Assembly (NCBI RefSeq): GCF_004153455.1
Contig: NZ_SDQE01000002.1
Span: 558,001-622,000 of the forward strand
DNA: 64,000 bases
Reading direction: 5' to 3'
Source of the DNA: Allopusillimonas ginsengisoli
GTDB lineage: Bacteria; Pseudomonadota; Gammaproteobacteria; Burkholderiales; Burkholderiaceae_B
This document shows positions 52,544 to 61,920 of the stretch, piece by piece (position 1 is the first letter of the stretch; each line of letters begins with the position of its first letter). The notes under the pieces are model-generated. The model did not search any database. It was not told where the DNA came from and saw only the letters and a list, made by a program, of their open reading frames with translations. The position numbers and the translations under genes are program-made.

Positions 52544-55036
52544 TTATGCCGGCTTGGGCATCGCAAATCGACGGTCTTTAAAGCTGACCGTTCGTTTGAA
52601 CTCTTCGACGGTGCCGGCCTTACGAATGTTGCCCCATGTGCCCTTGTAATAAGGGATTATGTTTCGATCAGTCCAATCCGTGGTTACGTCGCCTTGAATG
52701 CCGTTTACGTAACCGAACAGCATGAACGTCTGGCCGCGCTTGATCTGTGCGACTGGATACACCATGGCATACGTGGAACCGAAGTCGTTATAGACTTCCA
52801 CGATGTCGCTGGCCGCTACACCGAGCTCCTGGCAATCATCGGGATTAATCTCGATGTAGGCCATGGGATAGCGCTCTTGGGCGAAGCTATTGTATTGATC
52901 GTGATAAGCGGTTTGCCATATCTCATTGTTTCGCCCATTGTTGAGCCAGAACTTATATTTTTTCTTTTGAGCCGCAACGGTTTCAGGCAAACCATTCCAT
53001 GGTGCGGGCAGAAAATGCGCTTTCCCGTCCTCTGTGTCGAACTTTGAGTCGGTATAGAGCATCTCTGTGCCTACAAACTTTCCATCGGTATAAGACTTGA
53101 CGGGAAGCTGTACGCCGTTATTGCCGGTGGCCCGCAGACGTTCATAGGTAACCAGATGGCCAGAGTCGCCGCCTTGGCTATCGATCTTCGGCGCTCCTGG
53201 CTGACCCGCTTGACGGAATCCATCATTGAAGGCATCTTCTTCCGTCTTCCAGTCAAAGCCATTGAAACGCTCGGTCATCGCCGAGTTGCCTTCTTTCTCG
53301 TAAAGCGCGCGTACTGTATTGGCGATCTTTGCCGCAATGAGGCAATCGGCCATCGCAGAACCTGGAGCATCCATAAACTTCTCGGATAAACGAATACGCC
53401 GCTCTCCATTCATCGAGGTCAGGTTGATCTCTCCAGGATGTGCTGCCGGCAGCAATAGATGGGCGGCTTCGGCAAGCTTGGTCGGATAAAGATTAATGCT
53501 CGCGACAAATAACCCACCCTTCTCTGTTGCCTGAAAAATGATATCAACCATTTCTTCGGTACTGGCGCCTCGCGCCTTTTGCATCGCCTCTTTGACAATG
53601 GCTGATCGCTTTAGTACCGCTTCTCGCAATGCTTGCGCATTATTGCTGGTCTGAAAGTTATTGCAGCCCCACCAGGTCATCATGCGACCCTTGCCCTGGA
53701 TCAGCTCTTGGTCGATATAAATCTTTGTGTCGCCTGGGTATGGCGGCCGAGTGTAGCCTTCTTGGTGACCACCCATGCGTACGCATCCTGTACCGCGACG
53801 GCCAACGTTATGGGTCGCTATAACCAGGCTGAGCAGTGCCGACTGAATGACGTAATTGTCATTGCCCCAAATGATGCCTTTTTCATAGGCGTGCATACTG
53901 CGCGGCATCTGGCCTGTCTTCTTAGGCTTATATGACCATTCCGCCGCCTTTTTGAGGTCCTCGAGGGGCACGCCAGTAATCTTGCTGCACTCCTCAAGTG
54001 ATAGGCGGTTGGTCTGTACGGCCGAATCGAATCCAGATGTATGCTGTTCAATGAACGGTTTGTCTATCCAGCCCTGCTCCACCACATAGGTAAAAAGGCC
54101 ATTAAACAGAGCGGTGTCCGTGCCCGGTTCAATCGCCAAATGCAGCACACGCTCCTTGCCTGCAACCTGGCGCGCAATGGCGATGGACGGCGTTTCGCGG
54201 GGGTCTACAAATATGATCCGTGTCGGGGGCAACTCCTCATCGGGAAACCGTTCTTTCTTCTTGCCACTGGTTTGACCATAGAGGTTTGGCACCCAATGTT
54301 GAAGGAAGTAATTGGTTTGCGACTCGTAAGGATTATTGCCTATGGACCAAAGCACGTCCGCGAGCTCCGCGTCTTCGTAAGCATTATTTAGCTCGCCGAT
54401 GCCCATGTCACGGGTGGCGTGACACTCAGAGTTATACGCGGGGCGATTGTGGATGCGAACCATGGGGGTTTGCAATGCCGAGAACATCAGCTTGCCAGTA
54501 CCCCATGTATTCTCAAACCCGCCGCCAGCCCCACCGTGATCAAAACAGGAAAACACAATGCCTTCCGGTCCATCCTTATCCAGCGTTTTTTTGAGCAACC
54601 CGGCGTAGAGCGCCATGGCTTGATCCCAAGAGGTATCCACCCACTGATCGGCAGCATATAGACGCGGCTGCTTGAGCCGATCCTTGCCATCGCCTTCAGG
54701 GGTGTACATATACGTTGCCATCCGGCCACCGCGGGTCGAGCTGAGCCCGCCATTCACGACACACTCCTTGTCCGGCAGGATCATGATATTGTGACGACTG
54801 CCATCGTGCTCGGTAATGACGTTGGTCATGGCTGGGGTCAGCGTGGTGGCATATGGCGGCAGCTGCTGACGAAAATCTAGGCCCAAGGCGTTGTCTTGGG
54901 GCGCTCGACCGCCCTCTTTCTGTTCGGGCCACTTATACACGTGATAGCCGCAGCCGACGATACAGAAATGACAGGTCATATTTGTACGCTGGGCGTTTAC
55001 TGGCGGCAAGGTGATGCGATCTTTTTTGGCTGGCAT
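52544..55036 (-). CDS. aioA: Arsenite oxidase large subunit AioA
   Basis: 830 residues, full length for the family. The N-terminal 3Fe-4S cluster motif CHFCIVGCG (C22, C25, C29), AioA-typical [12 protein letters not shown], molybdopterin-binding stretches ([52 protein letters not shown]). Oxidises arsenite to arsenate in the periplasm with two molybdopterin guanine dinucleotides. It has no signal of its own and is carried by the Tat signal of AioB. Begins 17 bases after aioB. Confidence 0.97.
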   Translation of the reverse strand: MPAKKDRITLPPVNAQRTNMTCHFCIVGCGYHVYKWPEQKEGGRAPQDNALGLDFRQQLPPYATTLTPAMTNVITEHDGSRHNIMILPDKECVVNGGLSSTRGGRMATYMYTPEGDGKDRLKQPRLYAADQWVDTSWDQAMALYAGLLKKTLDKDGPEGIVFSCFDHGGAGGGFENTWGTGKLMFSALQTPMVRIHNRPAYNSECHATRDMGIGELNNAYEDAELADVLWSIGNNPYESQTNYFLQHWVPNLYGQTSGKKKERFPDEELPPTRIIFVDPRETPSIAIARQVAGKERVLHLAIEPGTDTALFNGLFTYVVEQGWIDKPFIEQHTSGFDSAVQTNRLSLEECSKITGVPLEDLKKAAEWSYKPKKTGQMPRSMHAYEKGIIWGNDNYVIQSALLSLVIATHNVGRRGTGCVRMGGHQEGYTRPPYPGDTKIYIDQELIQGKGRMMTWWGCNNFQTSNNAQALREAVLKRSAIVKEAMQKARGASTEEMVDIIFQATEKGGLFVASINLYPTKLAEAAHLLLPAAHPGEINLTSMNGERRIRLSEKFMDAPGSAMADCLIAAKIANTVRALYEKEGNSAMTERFNGFDWKTEEDAFNDGFRQAGQPGAPKIDSQGGDSGHLVTYERLRATGNNGVQLPVKSYTDGKFVGTEMLYTDSKFDTEDGKAHFLPAPWNGLPETVAAQKKKYKFWLNNGRNNEIWQTAYHDQYNSFAQERYPMAYIEINPDDCQELGVAASDIVEVYNDFGSTYAMVYPVAQIKRGQTFMLFGYVNGIQGDVTTDWTDRNIIPYYKGTWGNIRKAGTVEEFKRTVSFKDRRFAMPKPA

Positions 55037-55052
55037 GACATTTATCTCCGAA

Positions 55053-55583
55053 TTAAATTATGTTGGCTTGACGTCCATAGATCAGCCCATCGACACCAAC
55101 GGCTGAAACGGTGTCAGTGGCTTCGTCATACCGCAATAGCACGCGCGGGAGATTCTCTGTTGCCTGTCCGCAAATCATCTGGCCGGCCTTCTCTGCATCG
55201 AACTCGCTGAAATGGCATGGGCACTTGAACGTTTTAGTGTTGTTGTCATAGATTGTCGGGCAGCCCATATGGGTGCATAGAGTGCTATACGCGACAATAT
55301 CGCGATCAGGGCCGACTCCTCCTGGGACAGGGGATCCCAGTTTGATCGCGGTACACGGTGAGCGTTCGTCTGGATAACTGAATGAGAGCGGCGCCTCAAC
55401 CGTCAGCTTTTGGGCAGCCGTGACGGCTTTGCTCGGATAATCCAACGTGGTTTTGGAGGGGTCGGCCGGTGATGTCTGAGCATTGGCACTTGTGAATGGC
55501 ACCAAGGTAGCGGCCGCTGCGACACCGCTGCCTCCACTGAGCTTAAGAAAACCGCGTCGGTTGATAGTTGTAGTGTCGGACAT
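55053..55583 (-). CDS. aioB: Arsenite oxidase Rieske subunit AioB
   Basis: 176 residues from ATG 55583. Tat signal [18 protein letters not shown], then a Rieske 2Fe-2S domain with CTHMGC (C103, H105, C108) and CPCH (C121, C123, H124). The C108-C123 disulfide pair is present, as in Alcaligenes-type AioB. Transfers electrons from AioA to a cytochrome c or azurin. Promoter is of the sigma54 class. Confidence 0.95.
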   Translation of the reverse strand: MSDTTTINRRGFLKLSGGSGVAAAATLVPFTSANAQTSPADPSKTTLDYPSKAVTAAQKLTVEAPLSFSYPDERSPCTAIKLGSPVPGGVGPDRDIVAYSTLCTHMGCPTIYDNNTKTFKCPCHFSEFDAEKAGQMICGQATENLPRVLLRYDEATDTVSAVGVDGLIYGRQANII

Positions 55584-55640
55584 GGGGCAATTCCTATTGA
55601 AACAATGGACGGTGGTCGGTAACCTGTACACATTGTTTAC

Positions 55641-55655
55641 GCAATACGCGTGCCA
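55641..55655 (-). promoter_or_regulatory. Sigma54 promoter of aioBA
   Basis: Minus strand TGGCACGCGTATTGC fits the -24/-12 consensus TGGCACG-N4-TTGC. It is 58 bases upstream of the aioB ATG, consistent with the NtrC-type activator AioR encoded in the divergent operon. Confidence 0.85.
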
Positions 55656-55695
55656 ACTATCAACTCACGCTAGGTACGCTCGGAGAAGACAAAAA

Positions 55696-56658
55696 ATGGT
55701 GGGAATCCGGATACCAAACGGTAACGCTCTCGGTGGCAATCCAGGTTTTTCGTTACCGAACGGTAACGTCCGTCGTCGTCTGCTTACTGCTGGCATTGCC
55801 GCCGTGGGCGCAGGCGTGGCTCCCGCATGGAGCCGGGAAGCTGATCAGACCACCTTGCGAATTGGCACCACAGCCGTTTTTCTCGACAATCAGCTCCAGT
55901 TATTGGACATTTGGCGCGCTGATTTGCAAGCAACGCTGGGCCAAGCAGTGCAATTCGTGCAGCGTCGAAGCTATCGAGAGATTGTTGAACTTTTGCTGCG
56001 TGGTCACATTGATGCCGCCTGGATTTGCGGTTACCCCTACGTGCTTAATTCAAATCAGTTGCGCTTGGTGGCTGTACCCCAATACAAGGGAGCACCCTTG
56101 TATCGTTCTTACTTAATCGTTCCGGATAGCGATCAAAAAACGAAAGCCATTACGCGACTAGAGGATAAAGTTTTCGCCTATAGTGACCCCTTATCAAATT
56201 CGGGATTTCTCATTCCCCGCACTGAGTTATTGACTCACCATGAGGATCCGTCAACTTTCTTTCGCAAGTCATTCTTTACTTTTGCTCATCGCAAAGTGGT
56301 GCAAGCGGTCGCTGCCGGGCTGGCAGATGGTGGTGCCGTAGACGGCTATGTGTGGGATACGATTATTGCCCAGTTTCCAGCCTGGGCCTCTGGCGCGCGC
56401 AAGGTATGGCAATCTCCCGAATACGGCTTCCCGCCTCTGGTGGCACGTAAAGAAATGCCTGCATCAACCTTCGACGCATTGAATGCCGCGCTTTTGCAAA
56501 TGCATGAACGCCACGATGGGAAAATGATACTTGGCCGACTCGCTCTTGATCGATTCGTGAACGGCACGGATTCTTTGTATGATGGCATCAGAAAGCTGAA
56601 CCAGACCGCTGGAGCGAGTACGTTGGCCGTGGAGGCCAACTCGATGAGTGCGAAATGA
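55696..56658 (+). CDS. aioX: Periplasmic arsenite-binding protein AioX
   Basis: Start at ATG 55696 with GGAGAAG upstream; 320 residues. A 27-residue leader with two PNGN units precedes a twin-arginine-like signal (VRRRLLTAGIAAVGAGVAPAW). The rest is a PhnD-like binding protein (LRIGTTAVFLDNQ ... AAWICGYPYVLN). AioX binds arsenite and passes the signal to AioS; the Cys in AAWICGYPY is a candidate ligand. Stop overlaps aioS by 4 bases. Confidence 0.9.
   Translation: MVGIRIPNGNALGGNPGFSLPNGNVRRRLLTAGIAAVGAGVAPAWSREADQTTLRIGTTAVFLDNQLQLLDIWRADLQATLGQAVQFVQRRSYREIVELLLRGHIDAAWICGYPYVLNSNQLRLVAVPQYKGAPLYRSYLIVPDSDQKTKAITRLEDKVFAYSDPLSNSGFLIPRTELLTHHEDPSTFFRKSFFTFAHRKVVQAVAAGLADGGAVDGYVWDTIIAQFPAWASGARKVWQSPEYGFPPLVARKEMPASTFDALNAALLQMHERHDGKMILGRLALDRFVNGTDSLYDGIRKLNQTAGASTLAVEANSMSAK
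55711..55726. promoter_or_regulatory. Candidate AioR enhancer site, distal copy 1
   Basis: ATACCAAACGGTAACG contains TACC-N4-GGTA(AC). It lies about 56 bases upstream of the sigma54 promoter, inside the first codons of aioX, 41 bases from the second copy. Confidence 0.5.
55751..55768. promoter_or_regulatory. Candidate AioR enhancer site, distal copy 2
   Basis: CGTTACCGAACGGTAACG is a perfect palindrome (8-base arms, AA centre). It is about 96 bases upstream of the sigma54 promoter and about four helical turns from copy 1, the placement expected of an NtrC-type upstream activating sequence. Confidence 0.6.
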
Positions 56659-58151
56659 GCTCCTTCAGTTGGCGTCGTCCATTTCGCCACATGAGCTATC
56701 GATACAAGGCTCCCTTAGCATTGGCCGCAGCCATTCTGGCCACAGAGCTCGTGGTGACAGCAACCTTCGTACAGACCTCATATTCGGCAATGCGCCAGGA
56801 TATGCGCCAAGGGGCACAAGCCCTTACTCGCATGCTGGCCTTATCAGTGCGCGAACCACTTAGACGCGATGATCTTTGGCGTGCATATGAAGCCATTCGA
56901 ATTCCAGTCGATGCAACAGGCCCTGTCTCGGGCGTGCAAGCGATCATCGTTCTGGATCAAGATTTCAACGTATACGCAGCATCCGACCCTAAACACTACC
57001 CGATCTCGACATCGCTCGCTGCGCTACCTGATGAGCTGACGCACGCAGTCGCCGCACTTCGCGATCCGTCGCAGTCGTTTTATTTTCGATATTCGGGTTA
57101 CTTTTCTCAAGTCCCGGGGGTTGCGGGAACCGCCGTTCGGTCCGACGACGCAGGCATCGCCGGATACGTGTTGGTTTCATACGATGTAAGCGCTTGGCGA
57201 CAGCGTGTTTCCAGCCTGCTCACTCGAGTATTTTGGATCAGTATCCCCGGGATTATTCTGTTGCTGCTCATCGGATGGGCATGGGGCAATCAAGTCGCCC
57301 GACCTCTGCTTTCACTGGCAAAAGCAATGAAACGCGTAGGCCGCGAGCCGCTGAGCAGTATTCGGCACTCCTTGGACACGACAGGCACCGATGAGATAGG
57401 CGTACTGGGCCAGCAGTTTTCAGGCATGTTGAACGAGCTTGAAGCCAAAGAAGCGCTTGAGCGCGAGATGGTGGCTGCTGAACGGCTGGCGGCGGTAGGC
57501 CGGGTCGCCACTGGCGTTGCGCATGAAATCAATAATCCACTTGGCGGGATGATCAATGCGCTTGACACGCTCCAGACGCACGGAACGCCTGACAAACTGA
57601 CCACCAAGACTGTTGAACTGGTGCGCCGCGGATTGAACCAGATCCGTCATACGGTGGGGGCATTACTTGTGGAAGCGCGACTCGATGCCTCGCGAATGTC
57701 ACCCGCCGACTGGGAGGATCTACGCACGCTCATTGAGCCGGAGCTCAATGCACGGCACGCCAGGTTGCTATGGGATGTTCAACCCAATCTTGCTGTTGAG
57801 TTGCCCGCCCACTCAGTACGGCAACTGACGCTTAACCTGCTTCTTAACGCGAAAAATGCTGTCGAGCCAGAAGGCAGTGTGAGTTGCTTGGTTCAGCGCA
57901 CTACCGAATCGCTCACTATCGAGATATCCAATTCAGGACAGCATATTCCCGAAGCTGCTCTACCCCAACTCTTCGAGCCATATCCCGTAGAGCCAACACT
58001 GAACCGTAATTCACATGGCCTCGGTTTGTGGGTGACATATCAGATCATTACGCAGTTACGCGGTACGATTGAAGTAAGCAGTGAGCCGGGGTTCACCCGC
58101 TTTACGGTTACCCTTCCTTTAAACTCACCATCTTTGGGAGGTCCAGCATGA
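56655..58151 (+). CDS. aioS: Arsenite sensor histidine kinase AioS
   Basis: 498 residues: N-terminal membrane helix, periplasmic domain of about 150 residues, second helix (IPGIILLLLIGWAWG), HAMP, H-box GVATGVAHEINNPLGGM, N-box LLLNAKNAV and a G-box with SHGLGLWVTY. The H-box type (HEINNPLGG) is that of NtrB-like kinases, pairing with an NtrC-type regulator. Overlaps aioX and aioR by 4 bases each. Confidence 0.93.
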   Translation: MSSFSWRRPFRHMSYRYKAPLALAAAILATELVVTATFVQTSYSAMRQDMRQGAQALTRMLALSVREPLRRDDLWRAYEAIRIPVDATGPVSGVQAIIVLDQDFNVYAASDPKHYPISTSLAALPDELTHAVAALRDPSQSFYFRYSGYFSQVPGVAGTAVRSDDAGIAGYVLVSYDVSAWRQRVSSLLTRVFWISIPGIILLLLIGWAWGNQVARPLLSLAKAMKRVGREPLSSIRHSLDTTGTDEIGVLGQQFSGMLNELEAKEALEREMVAAERLAAVGRVATGVAHEINNPLGGMINALDTLQTHGTPDKLTTKTVELVRRGLNQIRHTVGALLVEARLDASRMSPADWEDLRTLIEPELNARHARLLWDVQPNLAVELPAHSVRQLTLNLLLNAKNAVEPEGSVSCLVQRTTESLTIEISNSGQHIPEAALPQLFEPYPVEPTLNRNSHGLGLWVTYQIITQLRGTIEVSSEPGFTRFTVTLPLNSPSLGGPA

Positions 58152-59539
58152 TTGGTCCTCATATTTGCCTGATCGAAGATGATCCGATCATGGGCGAGTC
58201 TCTGGTTGAACGCTTTCAATTGGAGGGCTTCAAGGTGGATTGGCACCTTGGTGCTTATGCGGCACGAGCCGCCATCCTTGCCAATGACTACGCAGTGGTC
58301 CTCAGCGATGTGCGGCTGGCCGATTTGGATGGTGACGCGCTATATATGCAGATGCTTCAGGACGGCCATAGTCTTCCGCCCTTCATCCTCATGACGGCAT
58401 ATGCCACTGTTGAGCGCGCCGTAGACATGCTCAAGCTGGGTGTGCGAGATTACATAACGAAGCCCTTCGACCTACCCCGCTTAGTGCAAACTGTTCGAGA
58501 ATTGACGGTCAACCATGACGCGAACACGCAAGTGTCCGACGATAATATCCTGGGGGTTTCCGCCGCCGCCCAAGAGCTGGCCCAGCTCGTACCTCGAATT
58601 GCCGGACGAGCGTCCTCGGTGCTCATTACAGGAGAATCAGGGGTTGGCAAGGAGGTCCTTGCGCGGCTGATTCATCGGCGAGCCGACTCAGCCGACACCG
58701 AACGTCCGTTTGTAGCGGTGAACTGTGGAGCGGTGGCTCCCACGCTAGCTGAAGCGGAGTTTTTTGGCGTTGAGCGGGGTGCCTTCACGGGTGCGGATAA
58801 GCAAAAGCGCGGTTATCTTGAGCAGGCCAACGGTGGAACGCTGTTCCTGGATGAAGTCGGCGAACTCTCCCTTCCCCTACAAGCCACGTTGCTGAGATCA
58901 ATACAGGAAAAATGCATTCGACGTCTTGGCGCCGAACACGATACTGCAACGCAATTCGATCTGGTCTGTGCCACGAACCGTGATCTGGAAAACATGGTCA
59001 AGGAACGTCTATTTCGAGAGGACTTGTACTACCGAATCAATGTTGTCACGTTGCATGTCAAACCCCTTAGGGAACGTCCGGAAGACGTTTATTGGCTAGC
59101 GCAGCGCTTTATCAGAGCTATGGCCCAGCGTCTGAATGAGCCTCCAAAATCTTTGCATCCGCTCACCCAATTACGACTACAAGAATATTCATGGCCGGGC
59201 AACATCCGCGAATTGCACAACAGAATCGAGCACGCCTGTCTGGTCAGTCCGAACGCCGTTCTACTTCCTAACGACATTTTCGCTTCCGATTGGCAACGAA
59301 CCGTGCCTCTGAACACGTCCTTTCCCGGTGAAGATGCAGCGCTCAATATTTACCAAGATGCCTGCGAACGGCTTTATATCGAAGAAATGTTGATACGTTT
59401 TCAGGGCCATATCACCGAAACAGCCAACGCGCTTAAGATTTCGCGGAAAAACTTATGGGAAAAAATGAAGCGGCACAAAATTGAGGCCGCACGCTTACCA
59501 AAACAAAGCGCACAAGATGAGCGGGTGAGCGGATGCTGA
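58148..59539 (+). CDS. aioR: Sigma54-dependent response regulator AioR
   Basis: 463 residues: receiver with Asp in VVLSDVRLADLDGD and Lys in YITKPFDLP; AAA+ central domain with Walker A GESGVGKEV, the sigma54-contacting GAFTGAD loop and LFLDEVGELSL; C-terminal Fis-type helix-turn-helix (ITETANALKISRKNLWEKMKRH). Activates aioBA from distant sites with the sigma54 promoter noted at 55641. Confidence 0.95.
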   Translation: MIGPHICLIEDDPIMGESLVERFQLEGFKVDWHLGAYAARAAILANDYAVVLSDVRLADLDGDALYMQMLQDGHSLPPFILMTAYATVERAVDMLKLGVRDYITKPFDLPRLVQTVRELTVNHDANTQVSDDNILGVSAAAQELAQLVPRIAGRASSVLITGESGVGKEVLARLIHRRADSADTERPFVAVNCGAVAPTLAEAEFFGVERGAFTGADKQKRGYLEQANGGTLFLDEVGELSLPLQATLLRSIQEKCIRRLGAEHDTATQFDLVCATNRDLENMVKERLFREDLYYRINVVTLHVKPLRERPEDVYWLAQRFIRAMAQRLNEPPKSLHPLTQLRLQEYSWPGNIRELHNRIEHACLVSPNAVLLPNDIFASDWQRTVPLNTSFPGEDAALNIYQDACERLYIEEMLIRFQGHITETANALKISRKNLWEKMKRHKIEAARLPKQSAQDERVSGC

Positions 59540-59595
59540 CCATCGTGCTCCGACTATACCCAAAGCACACCGTAGCTAATTGGCACTCCCTTGAT

Positions 59596-60354
59596 TTAGC
59601 TTTCCGTGGTTTGCGTCTCTTGCTCCATGGCGCGCTGCGCCAAGCGGGCGACCTCGGCAGCCACGCCCTTGCGTTCGCTATACCGGTCGGTCAAATAATC
59701 GCTGCGGTCTCGAACCAGCAAGGTAAATTTCATCAGTTCTTCCATAACATCCACGACGCGGTCGTAGTACGGCGAAGGTTTCATCCGTCCGTCCTCGTCG
59801 AATTCCTGGTAGGCCTTCGCCACCGACGACTGATTCGGAATCGTCACCATACGCATCCAACGACCAAGCACACGCAGCGCATTGACCGCGTTAAAGGATT
59901 GGGATCCACCGCTGACCTGCATGACAGCCAGGGTACGGCCTTGCGTCGGACGCACGCTCCCCACCTCCAGGGGCAACCAATCGATCTGACTTTTGAACAC
60001 ACCCGTCAAGGTCCCGTGGCGTTCGGGACTGCACCACACGTGCCCTTCCGACCAATTCGACAGTTCCCTCAGCTCAAGGACTTTAGGATGATCTGCAGGA
60101 ACGCTATCGGGCAGCGGTAGTCCATGCGGATCGAAGATCCGGGTCTCGGCACCCAAGCGGTTCAGGATGCGCGCCGCCTCTTCGGTAAGTAAGCGACTGT
60201 ATGAGCGCTCACGCAGTGAGCCGTAGAGTAGAAGAATACGAGGCGGATGCGTTGCCCCACCCGACAGAGAAAGCTTGTCATGAGTGGGCGTATCCAAGAG
60301 GGTCTCGTCGGCTATGGGCAAGGTCAAATCAACGGGTGAAGAATAACTGGTCAT
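59596..60354 (-). CDS. arsH: ArsH NADPH-dependent FMN reductase
   Basis: From ATG 60354, 252 residues. Flavodoxin-like fold with FMN loop [16 protein letters not shown] and ArsH-typical [20 protein letters not shown]. ArsH oxidises trivalent methyl- and aryl-arsenicals. Last gene of the minus-strand arsR-arsC-arsH run; convergent with aioR 56 bases away. Confidence 0.95.
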   Translation of the reverse strand: MTSYSSPVDLTLPIADETLLDTPTHDKLSLSGGATHPPRILLLYGSLRERSYSRLLTEEAARILNRLGAETRIFDPHGLPLPDSVPADHPKVLELRELSNWSEGHVWCSPERHGTLTGVFKSQIDWLPLEVGSVRPTQGRTLAVMQVSGGSQSFNAVNALRVLGRWMRMVTIPNQSSVAKAYQEFDEDGRMKPSPYYDRVVDVMEELMKFTLLVRDRSDYLTDRYSERKGVAAEVARLAQRAMEQETQTTES

Positions 60355-60411
60355 CAACGTTCTCAAACTAGCAGAAAAAAGTACTGGGTGGCGCAGGAAG
60401 GTGAAGTGTCG

Positions 60412-60837
60412 TTAACGCACGCGTTGGCCGCGCTCATCGATGACAGCTTCCCCGTCCTCTTTGGTAAAGGGCCCCTGTTGGGCCTGTGGAAGGATATCGA
60501 GAACCATCTCTGAAGGCCGGCACAGGCGTACTCCCAATGGCGTAACAACGAAAGGCCGATTCATCAGAATGGGATGCTCTTGCACCGCGTCGAGCAATTG
60601 CGCATCCGTAAGTGCCGTGCTATTCAGGCCCAGCTCCATATATGGAGTGCCTTTTTCACGTAACGCCTGACGCACCGTTAACCCGGCACGTTGAATTAAA
60701 TCGGCAAGCGCGTCGCGCGATGGCGGCGTTTTCAGATATTCGATGACGGTAGGCTCTATACCGGCATTGCGGATCAAGCCCAGCGTGTTGCGTGAGGTCC
60801 CGCAATTAGGATTGTGGTAGATCGTGATGTTGTTCAT
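60412..60837 (-). CDS. arsC: Glutaredoxin-coupled arsenate reductase ArsC
   Basis: 141 residues with catalytic Cys12 in HNPNCGTSRNT and the RPFVVTPLGVRLCRPSE segment, which contains the arginines of the R773-type ArsC. Reduces arsenate to arsenite using glutathione and glutaredoxin. Its gene lies between arsR and arsH; no arsenite efflux gene sits beside it in this window. Confidence 0.95.
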   Translation of the reverse strand: MNNITIYHNPNCGTSRNTLGLIRNAGIEPTVIEYLKTPPSRDALADLIQRAGLTVRQALREKGTPYMELGLNSTALTDAQLLDAVQEHPILMNRPFVVTPLGVRLCRPSEMVLDILPQAQQGPFTKEDGEAVIDERGQRVR

Positions 60838-60913
60838 GAGAATCCCATTTTTATCAGCTGAAACGCTTGCTTTATCGCATTGAGCGCTTCAGTCGCCATG
60901 TGAGTAAGTGCTA

Positions 60914-61273
60914 TCACCATGATTTCGCCCCACTCTCTTGCTCAATGGAGGTCGTATCCGACGCACTGCCAACCATGTTATCAGCCGTACTGGCACAACA
61001 CTCCAAGGTAAGAAAATCGATGACCTTCAACATCAACGGCAGATTGGCCTGATAACGTATGTATCTACCCTCATGAGTGGCGATCAACAAACTAGCTTGC
61101 GTCATCGCTTTTAAGTGGAATGACAGACTTGTTGCGGGGATACGAAGCTGTGTGGCAATCTGGCCGGCCACACATCCGTGCGGCGCATTGCGAACCAACA
61201 GTTTATATACATCCAAGCGCACGCTAGACGAAAGGCATTCAAAAACGGCCACGGCGGCATGCATATTTATCAT
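60914..61273 (-). CDS. arsR: ArsR repressor with C-terminal vicinal cysteines
   Basis: I chose ATG 61273 because the promoter -10 (TATAAT) lies just upstream; starts further up would overlap it. 119 residues: winged helix (AGQIATQLRIPATSLSFHLKAM) and C92-C93 in LTLECCASTADN, a position like the C-terminal As(III) site of Acidithiobacillus-type ArsR. The classic ELCVCDL motif in the recognition helix is absent. Represses arsRCH and is released by arsenite. Confidence 0.9.
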   Translation of the reverse strand: MINMHAAVAVFECLSSSVRLDVYKLLVRNAPHGCVAGQIATQLRIPATSLSFHLKAMTQASLLIATHEGRYIRYQANLPLMLKVIDFLTLECCASTADNMVGSASDTTSIEQESGAKSW

Positions 61274-61283
61274 GCCCACCATT

Positions 61284-61311
61284 ATACAAGAATAATAGAA
61301 TAGTCGAAATA
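61284..61311 (-). promoter_or_regulatory. arsR promoter
   Basis: Minus strand -35 TTCGAC and -10 TATAAT with a 16-base spacer rich in TATTC repeats. The transcript leader to the chosen ATG is very short. The TATTC elements may be the ArsR operator. Exact ends are approximate. Confidence 0.55.
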
Positions 61312-61409
61312 TGGAAGCGATCAAAGATTAAATCGACCCGCGTCGCGAAACGCAGTCGTCACACTATTGTCATATTTACGGTTCATTATTTCATCAATTC
61401 TCGAATAGT

Positions 61410-61796
61410 TTGATGACTATGACCATGCAACACGGCCAACAGGCACCACGCTTTGCGCAACAAGATTGCCCCCCGTCCTGTAAAGACGATAGATGCCACC
61501 CTTTTATGGCCCTTAAAGCCTTGAATCAGCCCACAAGAATGGAAATTTTCCGCATGGTGCACAACTCTGCCAATGGGGAGTGCGTGGATGTTATAGCAAG
61601 CCGATTTTCAGGTCCTTTAAGCAACATTTCACTGCACTTGGCTGTCCTCTCGCGCGCTGGCCTAATAGTCGGTCAGCGCCAAAAACATGCTGTTGTCTAC
61701 CGCTCGAATCCCCAAGCAGTAGAAGACTTGCTGTGCTACGTCCTGGGCATTGAGACGGACTGGCGATTTGCCCCGGGCGCACGGCGTCATAACTAA
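61410..61796 (+). CDS. Second ArsR-family regulator
   Basis: 128 residues, divergent from arsR. A Cys-rich head (QDCPPSCKDDRCH) precedes an ArsR winged helix (ALKALNQPTRMEIFRMV ... SNISLHLAVLSRAGLIVGQRQKHAVVYR). The head could be a thiol metal site unlike that of the neighbouring ArsR. It lies 124 bases upstream of pstS and may link arsenic sensing to phosphate uptake or to arsRCH; the target is not shown by sequence. Confidence 0.82.
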   Translation: MMTMTMQHGQQAPRFAQQDCPPSCKDDRCHPFMALKALNQPTRMEIFRMVHNSANGECVDVIASRFSGPLSNISLHLAVLSRAGLIVGQRQKHAVVYRSNPQAVEDLLCYVLGIETDWRFAPGARRHN

Positions 61797-61805
61797 ATGC
61801 GACAG

Positions 61806-61823
61806 GCGTCATAAGCATGTCAT
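61806..61823 (+). promoter_or_regulatory. Candidate Pho box upstream of pstS
   Basis: GCGTCATAAGCATGTCAT fits two CTGTCAT-like 7-mers with a 4-base spacer (5/7 and 6/7). A -10-like CATAAT follows 10 bases later (61834-61839), the spacing usual for PhoB-activated promoters. Confidence 0.5.
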
Positions 61824-61920
61824 TTTGATGTTTCATAATTTATCGATGGATAGATATCCATGCAAGCCAGTGGCGACCTATGCGTCGGCGTTGGGTTCCT
61901 TATCAAGCCAGGAGTTTTTA

